A stretch of 64,000 bases of DNA from Polychytrium aggregatum (Eukaryota; Chytridiomycota; Chytridiomycetes; Polychytriales), in contig NW_026516230.1 of the NCBI RefSeq assembly GCF_025602895.1, positions 434,001 to 498,000 of the forward strand. Direction: 5' to 3'. How positions within the stretch are numbered: the first letter of the stretch is position 1; each line of letters begins with the position of its first letter. The notes beneath the pieces were generated by a model that ran no database searches, had not been told where the DNA came from, and was given only the letters and a program-made list of their open reading frames with translations. Shown here in pieces: positions 45,723 to 61,323 of this stretch. Made by a program: the position numbers and the translations under genes.

Positions 45723-47190
45723 TCAACACACTGTGCGGCAAACAAGTCGTTCGCCACCGTCGACAACAAGGGGTATGATCCTGGCCAGGCGAACCGTTCG
45801 CCCAACACGACCGAGCCCGTCGAGTCGATGGAGCACGCAAACTTGGCAGGTGTAGAAGCAGCCGAGCCCAGCAAGGATGTGCCAGAAGGCATGCAGCTGA
45901 GGATTGATCGGCAGAGAGTTCATCAGGAAGCACAAGTTCAGGTCTGCGAGCCACAACACCAGGGCAAACACATAGAGCCGAATGCCGGTCCACCAGATGC
46001 GGTGGGCGTCGTCGCTGCGGTCGCGGATGAAGTGGTACGTCGATCCGAACACGAATATCTGAAGAAGTCCAAAGCTCAGATGGAAGGAGAAGAACTGAAG
46101 GACCGCGTTCTGGTTCGATGCGATAACGAGGGTCGTGGCAACAGCATAGGCCGTCATCGCTGCGGGGAGCGTCCAGCCGTACTTTTTTTTCTTTGAGGGC
46201 TCGAGCAGCGAGTACGCCATGGCCAGAGAGGTGTAGCACATGGGGAGTTCGTCGAGCATCTGGAATGGAAACAGCAGCGTTCCATGGAACATGATGCTCC
46301 CCTGCAAAGACACAACAGAGCAGGGACAAAGAGTCAGTGTGATGCAACGCAGCGACGACAGGTACGCAGCCAGGGATGGAAGAATGGGGTGTGGATACAA
46401 AAATATAGAGGTGCATCGAAGCAATCCAAGGATCGAAGGGATCGAAGGGATCGAAGCAATGGATACGCGTGCACATCGGTGCGGGCTCTTGATACTCACA
46501 ATGCCAACGACCAAGAACGACGCAAAAATGACAACGAATCGGGCACCAAACTTGGCGTTGGACCAAAGGCCAATCAGAGCAAGGATCACCATGGATGCGC
46601 TGGTTGGGCCGATCCAACAGACGAGTTAGTCGCCGCAGCAATCGAGCCTCGTTCCATCCGGGATTTCCCTCTGTGCGGGTGCGAGACAGTCTGGTTCGGG
46701 CAAGCCGAGACCGATTTCCTCGACGCACCACAGCGACTGACCAGCCGGAACAGTGCCTCTGGCTGCAGCGAGCATGCAGGGCAGTCCGCCATGCGGGTCT
46801 CCGGCTCAAACGGCGCTGCCACGGCGACATCTGAGGTCGTCGTCGTCTGCTCACCCCAGCTTCGTTCACAGGTCGCTGCGACAGTGGGCTGTCCTCGACC
46901 ATGCACCGCGGCGACATCTGAGAGCACGCATATCCCGTTTCCCACGCACCGCATCGTGCATCCCATCCCTGCCACCCCGGCATGGGCTTTCCTGCACACG
47001 CCCGCCCGCCTATCCTGCCCACCCTCGGCAAGCAGAGCAAGAGTACTGGGCAGTACCTCGATATGGTGTTGAAGAACTCGGCAATATACCACGAGACGGT
47101 GTAGTTGTTTTCGCACCAGTCCACAGTGGAAGTTGGATGGCCCCAGTAGCCCGGAGCAGGCAGCGACAGCGGGTCGGGTTGGTGCATCAT
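45723..47190 (-). CDS. Alkaline ceramidase
   Basis: Three exons (47190-47057, 46599-46500, 46301-45723) join in phase to 270 aa, the usual size. The protein is hydrophobic, with about seven spans. The N-terminus [20 protein letters not shown] and IAEFFNTIS is a family hallmark. The zinc and catalytic residues of the CREST superfamily are present: Ser and His in GSIMFHGTL, Asp in MLDELPM, and the two His of HAFWH near the C-terminus. The enzyme cleaves ceramide or phytoceramide to a sphingoid base and fatty acid in ER/Golgi membranes (yeast YPC1/YDC1, human ACER3). The frame continues upstream to a TTG at 47208; ATG 47190 is the first Met. Confidence 0.93.
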
Positions 47191-48279
47191 GTCTGAGCAG
47201 AAGAACAACGAGTCGATGGATGCATGCCGATGGGGCTGGCGTCCTCCTCACCCCCTATATACCGCCATCGATTTCGCTTTCGATTTGATTTGATTTGTTT
47301 GTTGATCCAGCCGCTCAGAGTTGCGGGTCGATGCGGGAAACCGCCCGGCAGCCGGGCGAGCGCAGGTCAGGCGAATCCTTGCATTGTGCTGCCAGTGGGC
47401 GATGCGCAATCAGCAGGTCCTCAGAATGCAGCTTGCCTTGATCGGGCCGTGGACTGGAGCATCGCTGGACCGGAGCATCGCTGGACCGGAGCATCGCTGG
47501 ACGGCCTTCAGAACCATCACAGGCCTCCCACAGGGCCATCACAGGACGACCCGCAGTATCATCACCGGGCAGTCAGCGGGCACTGACGAGAAGGCAGGCT
47601 ACGAGGACGGCGTCCGCACACATTCGCCGGGAGCTATTTTTAGGTCGGCGTCGTCTTCCTCCCCCGACCAAGACCAGGGGACGCAGACCACATGGGTTGC
47701 TTGTTGCTGGAACGTCGGAGCACACTCTGGAAGGCCGCTGGTCACCTGGCCGCTGGTCACCTGGCCGCTGCTGGCTGGATTGTTTGGCTGGATTGTCTAG
47801 CTGGAATGCAGCCGGCGGCTCGAATGAGCGGCGCGTGACCCGCTCTGCCGCTGGGTGGCGATGCAGCGGTGGCTTTGCGGCTGGACATCTCGCCGCGGCG
47901 CTCTCGCCTCTCGCCGCCAGCTGGGCGAGCACAGGCGACTGCGGCGGGCGAGGGCGCACCGAGAGCCCCGCGAGAGCGATCCATCCGACGTCGCCGACGC
48001 TCCACCGTTTGGTCTGTTTGCGCCCCTCCGTCGCCGTCCTCCTTTGCCGCTCACCGCCAGCTCACCGCCAGCTCACCGCCAGCTCATCGCCAGCTCATCG
48101 CCAGCTCATCCCCTCTCCACATATATAGCCCGCGCTGCTCCTCTCGCCCGCTGCATCCGCTCTTGCCTGCTCCCCCCGCTCCACCTCACTGCTTCCCCCC
48201 AAGATAGCTCCTCTCGGCGACCTTTGCTTTGTCTTTCCGCTGCGCTTCCTCGCCAAGTTCCCCCCTCCCTCAAGCCACC
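47191..48279. other. Intergenic region with short tandem repeats
   Basis: Divergent spacer between ceramidase and BTG genes. It holds a 16-bp repeat (about 47455-47505, ccggagcatcgctgga), a short ctggccgctggtcac repeat (about 47740-47770) and a ctcaccgccag/ctcatcgccag decamer series (about 48050-48110). Confidence 0.55.
48120..48127 (+). promoter_or_regulatory. TATA-like element upstream of the BTG gene
   Basis: catatata followed by tag, about 155 bases before the ATG at 48280, in a GC-rich region. Confidence 0.35.
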
Positions 48280-48795
48280 ATGCTGACTGAAATCACCACC
48301 GCAGCCGAGTTCCTTTCGAGGTATCTCATGCTCCACCAGTCCTCGAAAGACTCGGTCTCGCAGTTCAAGTCCCATCTTATCGAGTCGCTGCTCGCAAAAT
48401 ACTCGTGCCATTGGGACCTGCAGTGTCCCCACAAGGGCAGCGCCTTCCGCTCCCTTTCCAACCTGGCGGGGAACCTCGACCCCGTCATCGTGTCCTCGCT
48501 GCTGTCTGCGCTGCCCTCCAGAGAGTCGATTGCCCCGGTCGCCAGGCTCTTCCCGCTCGACCTGGTGCTGTGGATCGATCCTTTCTGCGTCTCCTATCGC
48601 ATCGGCGACTACGGCCACGTCTCCACCATCTACGAGAGCCACGCCTCGCAAGACCCGTCCCTGCAACCATCGCAGCGAGGACCCGCCGTCGCCGCTGCTG
48701 CCTCGCCGCTCGCCAGCAGTAATCACGGCGCCAACGCTCCGAACAATAGACTATTTATTCCTGCGCAAAGAGAGCGCCGCACCCCTGTCCTCAAA
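48280..48795 (+). CDS. BTG/Tob-family antiproliferative protein (5' exon)
   Basis: The first exon, 48280-48795, encodes 172 residues and ends in phase 0 at a GTAAGT donor. The ATG has a strong context (ccaccatg). The BTG domain is clear: EFLSRYLMLH and VSQFKSHLIESLLAKYSCHW, box A (PHKGSAFRSL), and box B (LDLVLWIDPFCVSYRIGDYG). BTG/Tob proteins bind the CAF1/CNOT7 deadenylase of the CCR4-NOT complex and promote mRNA decay. Later exons lie downstream but are not resolved; acceptors near 49368 and 49390 are candidates, followed by Pro/Ser-rich sequence. The listed span is only the first exon. Confidence 0.85.
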
Positions 48796-50320
48796 GTAAG
48801 TTCGTTGCCCTTGGCTACGCCATCGATGCCGACGCACGCATGTATGCCAGCGAGCTCGTCGCGGCGGCCGAGGGCCTGTCCAGCCGACTGTGCCGAGAGT
48901 GGGCCTTTTGCGCCGATGCTGCTCCGGGCTCGTCGATAGGCGGATGTCGATGGCCAATCTGCTGGGCTGGCCTGCCCTGCCCTGCCCGTCTGTCTGTCTG
49001 TTTGTCTGCCTGCGTGTGCATTTCCCTCCTGAGCCGGTCGCTTGGATACCAACTGCGCTTCGGCCTCTTCCTCTCCTGTCCATGCCGTTTCTGACCTTCT
49101 CCTGGCACGGTGGGTTTCTCAACAGAACCCTCGGTCGTTTGCGCCGCACGTCCAGTCTCCTCTCGCTTTCGTCCAGCCACGATCCGCGAACGACTCCCCC
49201 GTCGAATCCAACGAACGCAGCTCCCTCGTCGTGGCTAACTAAGGGCTTCACATTGCGCCTTATTCCCTCGACCGTCCTGCCAAGTCTTCTCCCTCGCACG
49301 CTTTCTCTTTGTATCTTGCTCCATCCCTTCCCCCTTCTTTTTTGACCGATGATTCTCCCACAGGCCCCTGCGCATCTGGCACTGCGCAGGTGTCGCCTGC
49401 CTCTCATTTCTTCCCCTATTCGATGCCGGCGCAGGCTTGGTTTCGATGTCAAACATTTCTAGCTATCGCCTTGTATGAAATCCGCCTTCTTTCACAGTAC
49501 CCCTCCCGTCTTCGCTTGCCGCTTGTCTCCACCTCCCTTTTCCGCCTTTGCCTCCCCGCTTCCCCCCCCCGATTCGACTCTTTAACTGGCTCTTTAGCGA
49601 GTGTGCAGCCGCTCCGGGGGACGCTGATCGTAAGTAGCCGCCGCAATGCCGCTCCCACGACCCAACGGATCCCCCCTGCGTCCACTGCCAAGCAACCTCG
49701 TGCCCTCGACTCTGTTCTGCAGCTATTTATTGCACCCTCCACCGCACTCAAGATCGTACAGCTCTGATGCCTGCTATTTCTTGCATCGTCTCGACCCAGA
49801 TTGTCCCGGAATGGCGCTCGACTCTGCCGGAATGACCGTCTGTGGCGACAGTTTTGACCGCCATGTGCCTGATCAATCTATGAGAGGAGTATCTCTCCCA
49901 TTCCATGCATCCCTTATTTATTGCCTGTATCGTGGTAGTTGGTGTGTTGTGGTTTTGTCGGGGTTGCTCGCATATTATTACCTATTACCTTTCAGCTAGC
50001 ATTTTTGGACCTGAATCTACATCTCGGCATTCCTCCAAGCAAAGCGCCTGGCTGCTCTGCTTTTGTCTGTGTGGACCTCTCGGCGCTGTTGATGTTGGGA
50101 ACTGGAACGGCGGATGGCATCGACCCCGCCCCCTCTCTATTGCGAAGAACGCAATACTCTCACATTCGATATCTACATTGTTTGTATCAGCAAGAACTGC
50201 CCACCATATACTTTTTCTTTTCATATCCTCTACCTGTCCCGTCGTGGCTCTCGGCAAGTAACTATCCCGCTCAGAGAAGCTGTATTGAGGGTGGGAAGGG
50301 GGATTGAGACAAAGCAGATC
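48796..50320. other. Pyrimidine-rich stretch, possible 3' exons of the BTG gene
   Basis: No separate gene is recognised. It probably contains an intron and the 3' coding/UTR part of the BTG gene, but no join could be defended. Confidence 0.4.
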
Positions 50321-51789
50321 CTACTCCTGCAGGACCTTCTTCATGCAGTAGGCGTCCTCTCCGTCGGCGTAGTATCCGGTCTCCACCTCGCTGACGCTGG
50401 ATGGCACAACGAAGAGTGCATGGGAGATTGTTGCCAGCGAGACATTGAAGTTGTGTCCAGTCCCATCAGGTCATCGCAAGAGTTCGGGCAGAGGAAGGGT
50501 TGGATGATGATTCGATGCAAGCATCACCGTCCAGAGAGCGGATCCAGCAGTACCAATGTGATTCGGAATCAGTCGCAGAATATCCCCCCCCCACAAAACA
50601 GAGGATCGTTGGACGGGAGTGCAAGGCAGAGCCAGTCAGCCCAAGCCATGATTGACCCAGACGTCTGCCAGCAGCTTGCTCATTCGCTCGCCGCACAAAC
50701 ATATGCTGCACAGCATGATGGTACAAGAGCCGTACCTGAACTTGAGAGTGTCCCGATAGAGATGGAGGGCAGCTCGGTTCGATTTGCGGACATGTAGCGA
50801 AACGTATTTGGCATTGTAGCACTCGACCATGGCATTCTCTGGGGATGATGGAGTTGGGAGATTGCCATCGGGCAGGGGCGAAGAACCCAAAGTGAGTTAG
50901 CGAGGCTGTGGGGTGGATCCGCAAGTCGACGACCGTCCTGCGGATCTGGAGGAAGCTACATTCTCTGTTCGCCACCGAGCACAGAGCGCCGCTCAAGCAG
51001 CCGGATTGCGCCTGGCCCATGTTCCGGTCCGCTCTACTGTTGATCAAGGGAAGGGCTGCACTTACGGGATTGTGTCATGAGCTTCTCGGCGATACCGAGA
51101 CGGCGCCAGGTTCGCATCACCGACAGCGAGGTGATGTGGCCGTGGGGAGGACTGGAGGCATCGGTGGGCTCATCATCCCTGGCCAAAGCCCACAGAGCAG
51201 CGACAGAGAAGGCGTTCAGAAGGGAAATGCAAACACAGCCAGCGGCGAAGCGAAATTAGCAGCAAGGATAGCAATAGCAGCAGCACGAGCGCTTCCATCA
51301 AGCCTCTCCTGGCAATGCCCATCCGTCCTCGCTCAAACTCGCAAGATCGGCACCCAACGCGCATGGATATCGTATTCACGCCACTCACATCTTTGCCAGA
51401 ACATAGCCAACGATCCGGCCCTTGTGGTCCTCGGCGACATAGGAAAGCTGGGGCCACGACAGGGCATGGTAGATGTAATACTTCATCACGTAGTTCTCCG
51501 GCAGGTTCATCAGGTTGCAGTTCTGCATCGCGAACAGGTCGTCGGACTGGGTTTGGTGCGGAAGTGAAGCATCCAGGTCAGCGATCGATTCGAAGACATC
51601 CTGGCAGCAGATCGGCATCCCCCCGTCGCCGTCGACGGGCACGGCCTCGTCTTCAGTCCAGCACAACCCTCGGCGGCCTGCCCTCTCGTCGCTGCGGCTG
51701 TCGATCTGGCGGCCAGTGCGAGCGTTCGTATCGGCATTGCGATCAGATCGGAAACAAGCTCATACGGTAGCTTGGCGGATGTGGATCAT
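50321..51789 (-). CDS. NAA10: N-alpha-acetyltransferase 10 (NatA catalytic subunit)
   Basis: Five exons (51789-51766, 51546-51389, 51178-51066, 50838-50736, 50396-50321) join in phase to 157 aa. The first exon is only 24 bases, coding MIHIRQAT, and completes the conserved start. Family blocks: [59 protein letters not shown] with the acetyl-CoA motif [25 protein letters not shown], and [19 protein letters not shown]10 with NAA15 acetylates the N-terminus of nascent proteins after Met removal, at the ribosome. The acidic C-terminal tail of animal NAA10 is absent, so the protein ends soon after the GNAT fold. Confidence 0.96.
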
Positions 51790-52104
51790 GGCTGCGACGA
51801 GTGTGAGTGCGGGGGCGGGTACGGCGGACGGAGATGAGCGGGCGGTTCTAGCGGCTGCTGCTGCTGCTGCTGCTGTTGCAGTCGTTGATGTCGATGTTGG
51901 TGATGTCGGTGTCGAGGCCGGTGCGATCGCTGCTGCCTTGGGCTGTGTTGTGTTGGCCGCAAGCCAGCGAATCGATTGAGAGTCTGTCCACGTGGACGCT
52001 CACACGTGACAAGAGCGTGGATTTCGCGTGTCCAGAACATGGCCAGCTTGTCGATGGCTGCATCGCACAGATATATTTCATCGCCAGTCTCCCACACCGA
52101 CGGC

Positions 52105-56541
<4,437 letters not shown>

Positions 56542-57060
56542 TGGGCTGGGCCAGAGATAGCCGATGGAAAGCGGACGGGTTGGTCGTCGAGGCTGCTCCG
56601 GGAGGCGAGGGCCGAGCGGAGCCGATGGATCGGGTGCGAGACGGATGCGGCGGCGAGGGCAGGCCGGGGAAGGACTGGTGTTTGTCGTGCGGGGGCAGCT
56701 GTGGACAGCGGTGGGCAGCAGGACCAGGCTCGGGCGACGATGCAGATGGCGGCGAAGATCAAGAGGAACACGACAAGGCCCTTCTGTGCCAGGGCTTGTG
56801 TGTGTGTGTGGCCGTGTGTGTGTGGCTGTCCGTCCTGGTTTGTGGCTGTGTGTGTGTGTGCGTTTGCGGTTTGCGGTTTGCACTTGGGTTTCCGCTTGAT
56901 TGATCGCCTCGACGGCACCCAGCAGCCGCTCTTGTGCAATTAGTGTCCTTGCGACGGCATCCGACCGACTGGTGCACTCGAATCGGGCGCAACGGGTACT
57001 CACTCGCCCTCATCTGTCGATTTTCTAGCCATTTCTTGCGATCGCTGCCGCACCAGCGCC

Positions 57061-59472
57061 ATGGAGCCCTCCGAGCTGTCCAAGTTCAACAATGACATCA
57101 TCTACCGCCTTGGCCGGTTCCTCAATCCCCAGCAGAAGCGATATCTCTCGCTGGTGATGCCGCAGTACTCGCCGCTGCTCCTTCCAGCCACCAGCTCGCA
57201 AGCGAGCACCTCCGAGATTGCCCGCGCGCTGGTGCAGATCAGCGAGGAGCCGGACGAATGGCGCAAGCAGCCGACGATGCTCAAGGTCGTGATCCTCTCA
57301 CCCAAGCTCATCTACCAAATCTACGACAACCTCAGGGTCCTTGTCAAAGAGACTTCGTCCAAGCGCCACCGCCGGTTCCAGTCGGCGATGCAGGTCTTGC
57401 TGACCTCGGTCGAAACCTTGATCATTTCGAACCTCCAGGGCGACCCAGAGATTGAGGAGAATGTGCTCGAGATCTGGAAGGCCGTCTTTGCTTCGGATGG
57501 GCAGACGAATCGCACGGGAAAGGATGTCGAGGACCAGGCGACGTCGCCGATGATGCTCAAGAACCTCAAGCGCCTCAGTCTCTCGCGGGTCTCGACCGAG
57601 TTTGTGAGTCTGGTGCTTGCCCGGATCGACCCCGAGTCCCTCACGCACCTCAAGATCAACCACATCGACAACCTCGACAACGGGACCAATCCAGAGACTC
57701 TCAAGCTTCTCCGCAACTTTGTCAACCTCAGGCACATCGACGTCTCCCACAACGAGCTTGGTCTTGGACGCTGCAGCAAGCGCACGCTGTTGTATCTCCT
57801 GCAGAAGAAGCCCAATCTCGAGACGCTCCGGCTCCGATCGACCAAGCTCGGGTCGATCACGGCGCTGGGCGCCAACCACCTCTTCCGGGCGCTCAGGACG
57901 ACGACGACGCTGAAGCATGTCGATCTGATGGACAACGATATGGGCGCTCTCGGCAGCGGCCACATCCTGCTGGGCCACATCCTGCACGACAAGCCCAACA
58001 TGAAGATCTTGGACCTGACGTCCTGCCATCTCGAGAAGATGCCTGTGGAAGAGGTTCTGTCGGTCTTTGGCGAATGCCACATGGACGGACTCGAGGTCCT
58101 CGAAGCCTCACACAACGACTTTGGTATGACCGAAGCCGGGCGGCAGATCCTGACCCTCCTGCTGCGAAACAAGCCCCGTCTGCAGCGCCTCAACCTGTGC
58201 TTCAACAACCTGTGCCGCATCACGGCCAACGACGTTGCTGCGATGGAGGCCGAGTTCAAGTCCACGGGAATGCCAGAGCTGGTGGAGCTGGACCTGGCAA
58301 GTAACTTCCTGGGCTCGACCGAGGGCGGCCGGGAGCTCTTGCGCTTCCTGCTGTCGTCCAAGCCGCGAATGCGTATCCTGAAGCTCGACTGGAGCTCGCT
58401 CTGGCAGCCTTCGGTCGAGGAGGCCGAGGAGCTGTTCCAGAGCTTTGTTGCGATGGAGCAAATCGAGGAGATCCAGGTCTCACACAACGACCTCGGCAGC
58501 ACCGAGGGCGGCATCAAGGCGCTCCAGTACCTGGCCCACCACAAGCCCCATCTGCGCCGACTCATGCTGGACAACAACAACCTCGGCAAGGCCTCGCTGG
58601 AGGCCGCCGGGCCAGTCGTTCGGAGCCTCGGCGAAATGGCCAAGATCGAGGAGCTGGACCTGTCCTTCAATGCGCTCGGCACGTCGGCCTGCGGGAAGGA
58701 GATTCTCAAGCAGGCCCTGCACCAGAAGCCCTGGCTCCGATGGCTCGGCCTGAGCGACAACGCCCTGGCCCAGCTCCGGCTGGCGCAGGAGGACGAGGCC
58801 CAACTCAGCACCGAGATCGCCGAGCTGCGGGGACTCGAGAAGGTCATCCTGGGCTCCAACCTGCTCGGCTCGACGGACGACGGACGCAAGCTGCTGCTGT
58901 ACTTCCTACAGCGCAACAGCCTCCGGTCGCTCGACCTGAGCGAAAATGCCCTTGGGTCCCTGACGCCGGAGGAGACCGAGGAGTACCTGTCTCGGCTGGG
59001 GCACATGGACCGGCTCCGGGGACTCAACTTGTCGAACAATGCGCTGGGCACGAGCCCGAACGGCAGCGACATTCTGCGCTTCGGGCTCTGCAACAAGCCC
59101 GAGATCGAGACGCTGCAGCTGCAGATGAACCGGCTCTCGCAGCTGTCGCTGGACTGGGCAGAGCAGCTGTTTGAGCCCCTCGGGGAGATGAAGCGCCTGG
59201 AGATTGCCGCCTTTTCCCACAACCAGCTCGGCGAGACCAAGAGCGGCCGCCGCATCCTCGAGAAACTGCTCCACCACAAGCCCCTGATGACCTATCTGCT
59301 GCTGGCCAACAATGCGCTCGCTGCGGCGCCGAGCGAGGTGTTTCGCGAGATCGAGGATATGAAGAGTCTCAAGATTCTGAACGTCACCGAGAACGACCTG
59401 GCAGGCACTCGCGTTGGCCGGGTGCTCGAGAAGCTCGTGGATGCACGGCGAACCAAGCTCTGTCTGCAGTGA
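57061..59472 (+). CDS. Large leucine-rich-repeat protein
   Basis: A single exon of 803 aa. The N-terminal 160 residues are helical. From about residue 165 the protein is a continuous array of LRRs of the ribonuclease-inhibitor/RanGAP type. Units alternate between lengths with phrases such as LRHIDVSHNELGL, LKHVDLMDNDMGALGSG, LQRLNLCFNNLCRI, EELDLSFNALGTSACGKEIL and LRGLNLSNNALGTSPNGSDIL, often joined by LHHKP/LCNKP helices. No signal peptide, kinase or NACHT domain is visible, so it is probably an intracellular binding scaffold. The ATG (cgccatggag) lies 520 bases from the divergent cullin start. It has no introns, unlike most neighbours. Confidence 0.85.
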   Translation: MEPSELSKFNNDIIYRLGRFLNPQQKRYLSLVMPQYSPLLLPATSSQASTSEIARALVQISEEPDEWRKQPTMLKVVILSPKLIYQIYDNLRVLVKETSSKRHRRFQSAMQVLLTSVETLIISNLQGDPEIEENVLEIWKAVFASDGQTNRTGKDVEDQATSPMMLKNLKRLSLSRVSTEFVSLVLARIDPESLTHLKINHIDNLDNGTNPETLKLLRNFVNLRHIDVSHNELGLGRCSKRTLLYLLQKKPNLETLRLRSTKLGSITALGANHLFRALRTTTTLKHVDLMDNDMGALGSGHILLGHILHDKPNMKILDLTSCHLEKMPVEEVLSVFGECHMDGLEVLEASHNDFGMTEAGRQILTLLLRNKPRLQRLNLCFNNLCRITANDVAAMEAEFKSTGMPELVELDLASNFLGSTEGGRELLRFLLSSKPRMRILKLDWSSLWQPSVEEAEELFQSFVAMEQIEEIQVSHNDLGSTEGGIKALQYLAHHKPHLRRLMLDNNNLGKASLEAAGPVVRSLGEMAKIEELDLSFNALGTSACGKEILKQALHQKPWLRWLGLSDNALAQLRLAQEDEAQLSTEIAELRGLEKVILGSNLLGSTDDGRKLLLYFLQRNSLRSLDLSENALGSLTPEETEEYLSRLGHMDRLRGLNLSNNALGTSPNGSDILRFGLCNKPEIETLQLQMNRLSQLSLDWAEQLFEPLGEMKRLEIAAFSHNQLGETKSGRRILEKLLHHKPLMTYLLLANNALAAAPSEVFREIEDMKSLKILNVTENDLAGTRVGRVLEKLVDARRTKLCLQ

Positions 59473-60611
59473 AACGCAGAGCGATTGGGCAATAGAGGAT
59501 ACGTAGAGAATAGACCGCTATTTCCCTCAAACGCATGGACGGACTGCGGGCCGATCTGCGACGAGATCAGTAGTCGGGTCACATCGCATTGGATCAGGAC
59601 CAGATCAAGTCAGATCAGATCACATCACATCGCATCAGATCGGATCTGGTGGCAGATTGCTTTCGTTTTCATCGTAGTTTTTAGGGGAGGGGGGGGGCCG
59701 TGGAGGAAGAGCATCCCAATTGAGTCCGCTCCAGACGCCCCGCAAGCGAGGCATCCCAGAGCGACTTGTGTATTGCACTTCACAGGTGGCTGTCCACGCG
59801 CCTGGTTTCAAACCCCCAAGAGACCTTGCGGTCCCAAGGATAAGAAAAAAAGGGGGTCGGCTTGCTGGTGACGACGTCGACCCATACGGCCTTGCTCCTC
59901 TCGAGCTACTAGGACTTTTTGGGAGACTGCCAAAGGTCGTGAGAAGCGCCTTCCTCCCCCGCGAGGGGACGGGGAAGAAAGAGCTTCCGTATGTTTGCCT
60001 TTAAACACAAGCTTCCCTCCAAGGCCCCCCGGCGGCCAGAGAGGAGCGACCAGGCCAGGGCGCTTATATAGCGGCGGCAAAGCAGGCGCGTGGCTTGGCG
60101 ATCGGCTCAGCCACACGCATATGAATCAGGTGGGCGCACGGGGAATGCAGGCGAGGCGCGAGCGAGATCGGCCTCGTCTGGTCTCGTCTCGTCTCGCGTC
60201 TCGGATTCATGTCGGATCAGCCTGAGCCATGAAGCTCTATTGGAGTGTGCTGGTGTGCTGGTGTGGAGGGTCAAGAAGCAAATGGACAAAATGCGGGAGA
60301 TATTGGAAACAAGAGACGGTCGGTGCCAAGTGGGAGCGGAGCGGTGAGTGGGCGGAAATGACAGCCAGAGAGATGTTGTCGATGCCAGAAAGGTGCTCCG
60401 GGACGGCCTGGGGTCTCAAAGGGCTCATAAATTCCATCGAGACGACGAGTACAGGGACCGGGGACGCTGGAAATCGCGATGGCGATGGCGATAGCGATAG
60501 CGGAAGCCACGTCAGAGGTGAATCCCAGCACGAGGCTGCGAAGGTCGCTCCCGCCTTCCATTTGGGCCCTATGGCCATGGCAACGATACAGCCCTCCGTC
60601 ATTCAGTAGGC
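59473..60611. other. Intergenic region, no gene recognised
   Basis: Convergent spacer. It has a GATCA-type degenerate repeat near 59600-59650 and a short gcgatg/gcgata repeat near 60478-60500. Confidence 0.5.
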
Positions 60612-61323
60612 TCAGGGACGGGCCGGGGCGTCCGGAAGGATCCGCAGCTTCTCCTCGATGGTCTTGAGCTCATGTGGCGGCTCGTACAGATGCCACTTGC
60701 CGGCATCGGCCTTGGGAATTCGGACGGGTGCAGGTCCCTGCTTGCCTGTGGGATTGTGGTGGTTTCACATCGGGTTAGAGGCGAGGTAGGACATATCCGT
60801 ATTGATGTGTGCGTGTGGGGATGGGCGAAGGACTGCTGCTGTTCACAGAACTCGATCGAGTTTGCTTTGAGATGCCATCGGGTGGCGACGACATTGCGTT
60901 TCTATCCAGCCCAGTTCAAAAATGCCTGTCGTCGATTGGGATCCAGAATCGCGGGCCAGACTCACCTTTCCACGTCAGAACACCGTACGCCTGGAAGTCA
61001 TCGAATCGAGTCGAGTGAAGTCGAGTTGGGTCGAGTCGAGTGCAGCATCGGCGCCAGGAACAGACCCGTATTAGCCACGATCATGGGAACCCACCCTCCT
61101 CCGTCTCTCAAACGCTGCCGATCCAACTCACATCTTGATCCTTGACGGTGGTGATGGTGTAGAAGGAGTCATGCATGCCCTTTCGATAGTGCTCCGTCGA
61201 CGCGATCCGAAGCCCAGCCCCTCCGTTTGGAGCGCTGCGGGCCAGATCAAAGATGGACTTGCGAGTCAGCTGGCGGATGAAGGTTGGGTGGGCTCCCCAT
61301 AGTTCCTTGACGATCGTGGCCAT
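60612..61323 (-). CDS. Mitochondrial ribosomal protein mS34-like
   Basis: Three exons, 61323-61132, a 25-base micro-exon 60990-60966, and 60745-60612, join in phase to 116 aa. The sequence has RQLTRKSIFDLARS, then a SFYTITTVKDQD block, then AYGVLTWKGK built across the micro-exon, then GKWHLYEPP. This order (TRKS, a beta strand, AWGILTFKGK-like, DWRLV-like) matches the MRP-S34 domain of the mitochondrial small subunit. The N-terminus is basic and could serve as a targeting signal. Family assignment is by motif order from memory of the animal protein, so it is moderately sure. Confidence 0.65.

Noticed and set aside
57321-59279. 652-aa minus-strand ORF
   Set aside because: It is the Ser/Arg-rich antisense shadow of the LRR gene, with no domain.
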